A DNA stretch of 64,000 nucleotides from contig OZ231128.1 of NCBI GenBank assembly GCA_965153355.1, positions 310,001 through 374,000 of the forward strand, written 5' to 3'. The translations under genes were made by a program, and so were the position numbers. Each line of letters starts with the position of its first letter. The stretch's first letter is position 1. The notes beneath the pieces were generated by a model, which saw nothing but the letters and a program-made list of their open reading frames with translations, had not been told where the DNA came from and did no database searches. Source of the stretch: Flaccisagitta enflata (taxonomy: Eukaryota; Chaetognatha; Sagittoidea; Aphragmophora). Of this stretch, positions 61,744 through 64,000 are shown one piece after another.

Positions 61744-62362
61744 AAAAAAAACTTTGTTAAGGGGTCGCAGTGCCCAAATTTTTTTTGGAAGCAAAAAAAT
61801 ATCAATTACTTTGTTTCTCTATGAAATTTCATGAAAAATGGTTCCCAAAAAAAATTTTTATAAGAAAAAATGTTTTTTACCAAAAATTATCAAAATTTCA
61901 AAATCCCATAACTCCTTCAAAATTCAAGTATGGGAGTTGAAATTTTGCATACACATGAAGGGTTCTCAGGACTACTTCCACGCCAAAGATTATTATGCTA
62001 AGCCAATTATTTTAGAAAATATAGCAATTTTTCATTTTTTTGAAATTTTGGTTTTTTAATGCCATTCCCTAAAAAATTGGCCAAAAATATTTTTCAAAAA
62101 ATGAAATTTGTAGCTCTGGGTATTGACTACATGTAACATAAAGATAAAATTTTGAAACGAATTTTTTGGCCTACAAAAGTGATTTTAAGAAATAAAAAAT
62201 TTTTGACAACCAAAAACAAAAAATGCCTGGAACAGCTCCAAACCTTTATGGGGGGTGGGGGTACTATAGGTGCACACCACAGAAAAATTTCAGATCTCAT
62301 ATCCTTGTAATTGAAGAGATATGGCTTCCCTCCTTATCACCAGTTCTTTGATTCCGGTACTG
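61744..62362. repeat. Right inverted-repeat arm (619 bp)
   Basis: It ends TTCTTTGATTCCGGTACTG followed by TA (62363-62364) and is the reverse complement of 54972-55590. Its inner edge (TTTGTTAAGGGGTCGCAGTG) joins directly to the truncated 5' end of the LINE. Confidence 0.85.
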
Positions 62363-62429
62363 TATATGCATTTTTGCACTTTTAACTCAAGCATAATGGA
62401 TGAACCGATGGAGGACAGACAGACTAAGC

Positions 62430-62638
62430 CTTTTTCAGAGTTTTGAGGTTTGGAATTGGGTCTCTTTGGTGGGATTGGGACCTCGAAGCTAAGATTTGGG
62501 CTTCAAGGCGGGGATCTGGGCCTCCAGGCAAGGATTTGGGCCTTCAGGCTAAAATTTGGGCCTCAAGACTGTAATTTGAGGAGAAAACTCCCCATGTGTG
62601 AAAGCATAGGTCATCAACCCCTTCGGAACTGCTGCCCA
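62430..62638. mobile_element. Family D2 element, right half
   Basis: A core of about 8 copies of GGATTTGGGCCTTCAGGC is followed by CCCATGTGTGAAAGCATAGG and CCCCTTCGGAACTGCTGCCC. The left end is missing or replaced by a GAGGACAGACAGAC run. Confidence 0.6.
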
Positions 62639-62639
62639 A

Positions 62640-63194
62640 AAGGATGTCTTTCAGTTTCAGTGTTATGGAAAACCAACAGTGGTGTGCGTATTAGCCAGTC
62701 AGTGAGGGCTAACGGGGCCCTCTTCCATTTATTTCAGTTTGGGTAAAGTCAGCTAGCATATAACCGTATTTCAATTTTTAAACGCAATTTTTCTTAGTTT
62801 CCATACTTCAATTATTTGCGTTTTCAAAACGATAAAAAAGGTGATAAGATAAAAAAGATGAATAGATTTTTTACTTTGCTTGCCGTTACATTAGCGCTGT
62901 TTTCAAGCGTCTTGAAACACTAAAATCTCATGGTTTTAAAACTTTAGAATTTCAAAGTTTTGATATGTCAACTATGCCTCAATATTCGTTTCAAAAGTTG
63001 CGCATACTTGTGGTTTTGAAACGACAATATAAGATTGATTTGAAACTGCATAAGAACGCCCGTTTCAAAACGGCCTTTTCCAGCAATTTTGAGACAACAA
63101 TTATGAATTTTTGTCACAATAATCCATTTTTTTTAATTTTTGAAACGATTTTTGGCGGTTTTATACGCTATAGTAGAACGCCACGGAATATCTC
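62640..63194. repeat. GTTTCAAAAC-rich sub-terminal region of the 8.7-kb insertion
   Basis: Words such as CGTTTTCAAAACG, TTGAAACG and TTTCAAAACGG recur irregularly, as they do at 54530-54900 at the other end. The arrangement is not colinear. Confidence 0.5.
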
Positions 63195-63274
63195 AACCAT
63201 CACCTACAGTCGCAAATATACTAAGCAGGGCAACGGGTATCGCTGACCACATATTGCCCTTGGGCGACCTGTTC
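63195..63274 (+). mobile_element. Right tail of the split family D1 element
   Basis: After the duplicated AACCATCAC come the rest of the 29-nt loop, AGCAGGGCAACGGGTATCGC, TGACCACATATTGCCC and TTGGGCGACCTGTT. A TTC microsatellite starts immediately after. Confidence 0.85.
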
Positions 63275-63653
63275 TTCTTCTTCTTCTTCTTACAAACCAT
63301 CATTTTAGCCATTTCATCTAATCATTGGCTTTTTCTTTTCTTCTTCCTCTTCTTCTTCCTCTTACTTTTCTTCTTCTTCTTCCACTCCATCTTTTTAGCC
63401 ATTTCATTTAATCATTGTTATTTTCATCTTCTTCTTCCTGTCTTCTTCTTCTTTCTCTCGTTTTCTTCTTCTTTCTACACTTCATCTTTTGGCCATTTCT
63501 CACATTTCTTAATTCCCATGAATTTATTTCTCTCCATTCTTTTTCTTTACTCTCCTGATCGTGATAATTGCTTTCTCATCCTCTTTGTGTTTCCTTCTCT
63601 TCTTTTTTCCCTTCCCTTTTCATCTTCTCCTTCTTCTTTTTCTTTTTGTTTCT

Positions 63654-63685
<32 letters not shown>

Positions 63686-63798
63686 TTTTTCTTTTTCTTT
63701 TTCTTTTTCTTTTTCTTTTTCTTCTTCTTCTTCTTCTTCTTTTTCTTTTTCTTTTTGTTTCTTCTTCTTCTTTTTCTTTTTCTTTTTCTTTTTCTTCT

Positions 63799-63830
<32 letters not shown>

Positions 63831-63954
63831 TTCTTCTTCTTCTTCTTCTTCGTCTTCTTCTTCTTCTTCTTCTTCTTCTTCTTCTTCTTCTTCTTCTTCT
63901 TCTTCTTCTTCTTCTTCTTCTTCTTCTTCTTCTTCTTTTTCTTTTTTCTTTTTG

Positions 63955-63997
<43 letters not shown>

Positions 63998-64000
63998 TTC
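63275..64000. repeat. TTC / TTTTTC microsatellite
   Basis: At first TTC runs alternate with three copies of a unit containing CATCTTTTTAGCCATTTCAT (63294, 63385 and 63480). From 63600 the region is TTC and TTTTTC blocks that continue past the window edge. Confidence 0.95.

Larger units (their letters stand above)
54473..63194. mobile_element. 8,722-bp insertion with 9-bp target duplication
   Basis: AACCATCAC stands at both edges (54464-54472 and 63195-63203). Removing 54473-63194 and one duplication restores the D element loop to exactly 29 nt. The ends are weakly inverted: AGGTATTTTGTCGGCGTTCT opposite GAGATATTCCGTGGCGTTCT (reverse complement of the right end). Both sub-terminal regions are rich in GTTTCAAAAC words. 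Nine-base duplications and degenerate ends fit a Mutator-like element, but no transposase is visible inside. Confidence 0.75.

Noticed and set aside
55261-62059. Conserved small frame present at 55261-55497 (minus) and 61838-62059 (plus)
   Set aside because: The similarity is that of the whole 619-bp inverted arms. Conservation is not specific to codons.
54972-62362. LTR retrotransposon with 600-bp LTRs
   Set aside because: The two 619-bp copies are inverted, not direct, and there is no gag, protease or integrase. The reverse transcriptase between them is a LINE type.

Overview
The window looks like non-coding DNA from a metazoan nuclear genome, probably an invertebrate. I see no bacterial operon, plasmid or viral gene layout and no host protein-coding gene I can defend. 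The only clear protein homology is a 5'-truncated CR1/Jockey-type LINE reverse transcriptase at 59338-61743 (minus strand) and an N-terminal helix-turn-helix fragment of a Tc1/mariner-like transposase at 31532-31765. The rest is simple repeats, minisatellites and non-autonomous mobile elements, many nested in one another. The species cannot be fixed by eye. The element types (HINE/Pearl-like elements with a GTCN tetranucleotide run, TA-flanked MITEs, CR1-like LINE) fit a marine invertebrate, but that is inference.

Layout. 0-10 kb: a hairpin element (322-656), two GC-rich MITEs (909-1427), CT/GA tracts, a 44-bp minisatellite of about 37 copies (2884-4520) with a 10-unit higher-order period, HINE-like elements nested in each other (5396-5923), and a GAAA/CCGA/GACA array (6939-7640). 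10-20 kb: hairpin-ended D elements flanked by GA and TTC tracts, paired GGAAGC minisatellites, a 468-bp GA tract, an AAACGAAG array, and a cluster of D elements (18165-19556). 20-34 kb: GAA tracts, HINE-like elements, a 600-bp TA-flanked MITE (21913-22512), a 32-bp minisatellite (29640-31210), a deleted Tc1-like element (31379-31982), and GAT and GT arrays. 34-48 kb: mostly AT-rich DNA with many TA-flanked MITEs that share CTATCT ends or an internal motif. 48-64 kb: two long HINE-like elements head to head (49004-52820) with a D element inside one, three D elements in all, and an 8.7-kb insertion (54473-63194) with a 9-bp target duplication. That insertion holds a second TA-flanked inverted-repeat structure, an inverted 175-bp satellite, a palindromic MITE with a 4-bp duplication, a HINE-like element and the LINE fragment.

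The main result is a network of non-autonomous element families that can be delimited here because copies interrupt one another: family A (CAAGGCCAACACC... to AGTCGCGTGCACGCGACT), family B (CAAGGCCGGATACACGG...), family D (GGGCAGCGGCCCC hairpin ends), family E (GGGCGTGTTTCTAG ends) and CTATCT-ended MITEs. A, B and D have terminal hairpins, a short tetranucleotide run and an interchangeable tandem core. This matches the known architecture of Helentron-derived HINE/DINE-1/Pearl elements. No autonomous Rep/helicase or DDE transposase able to move them is visible in the window.
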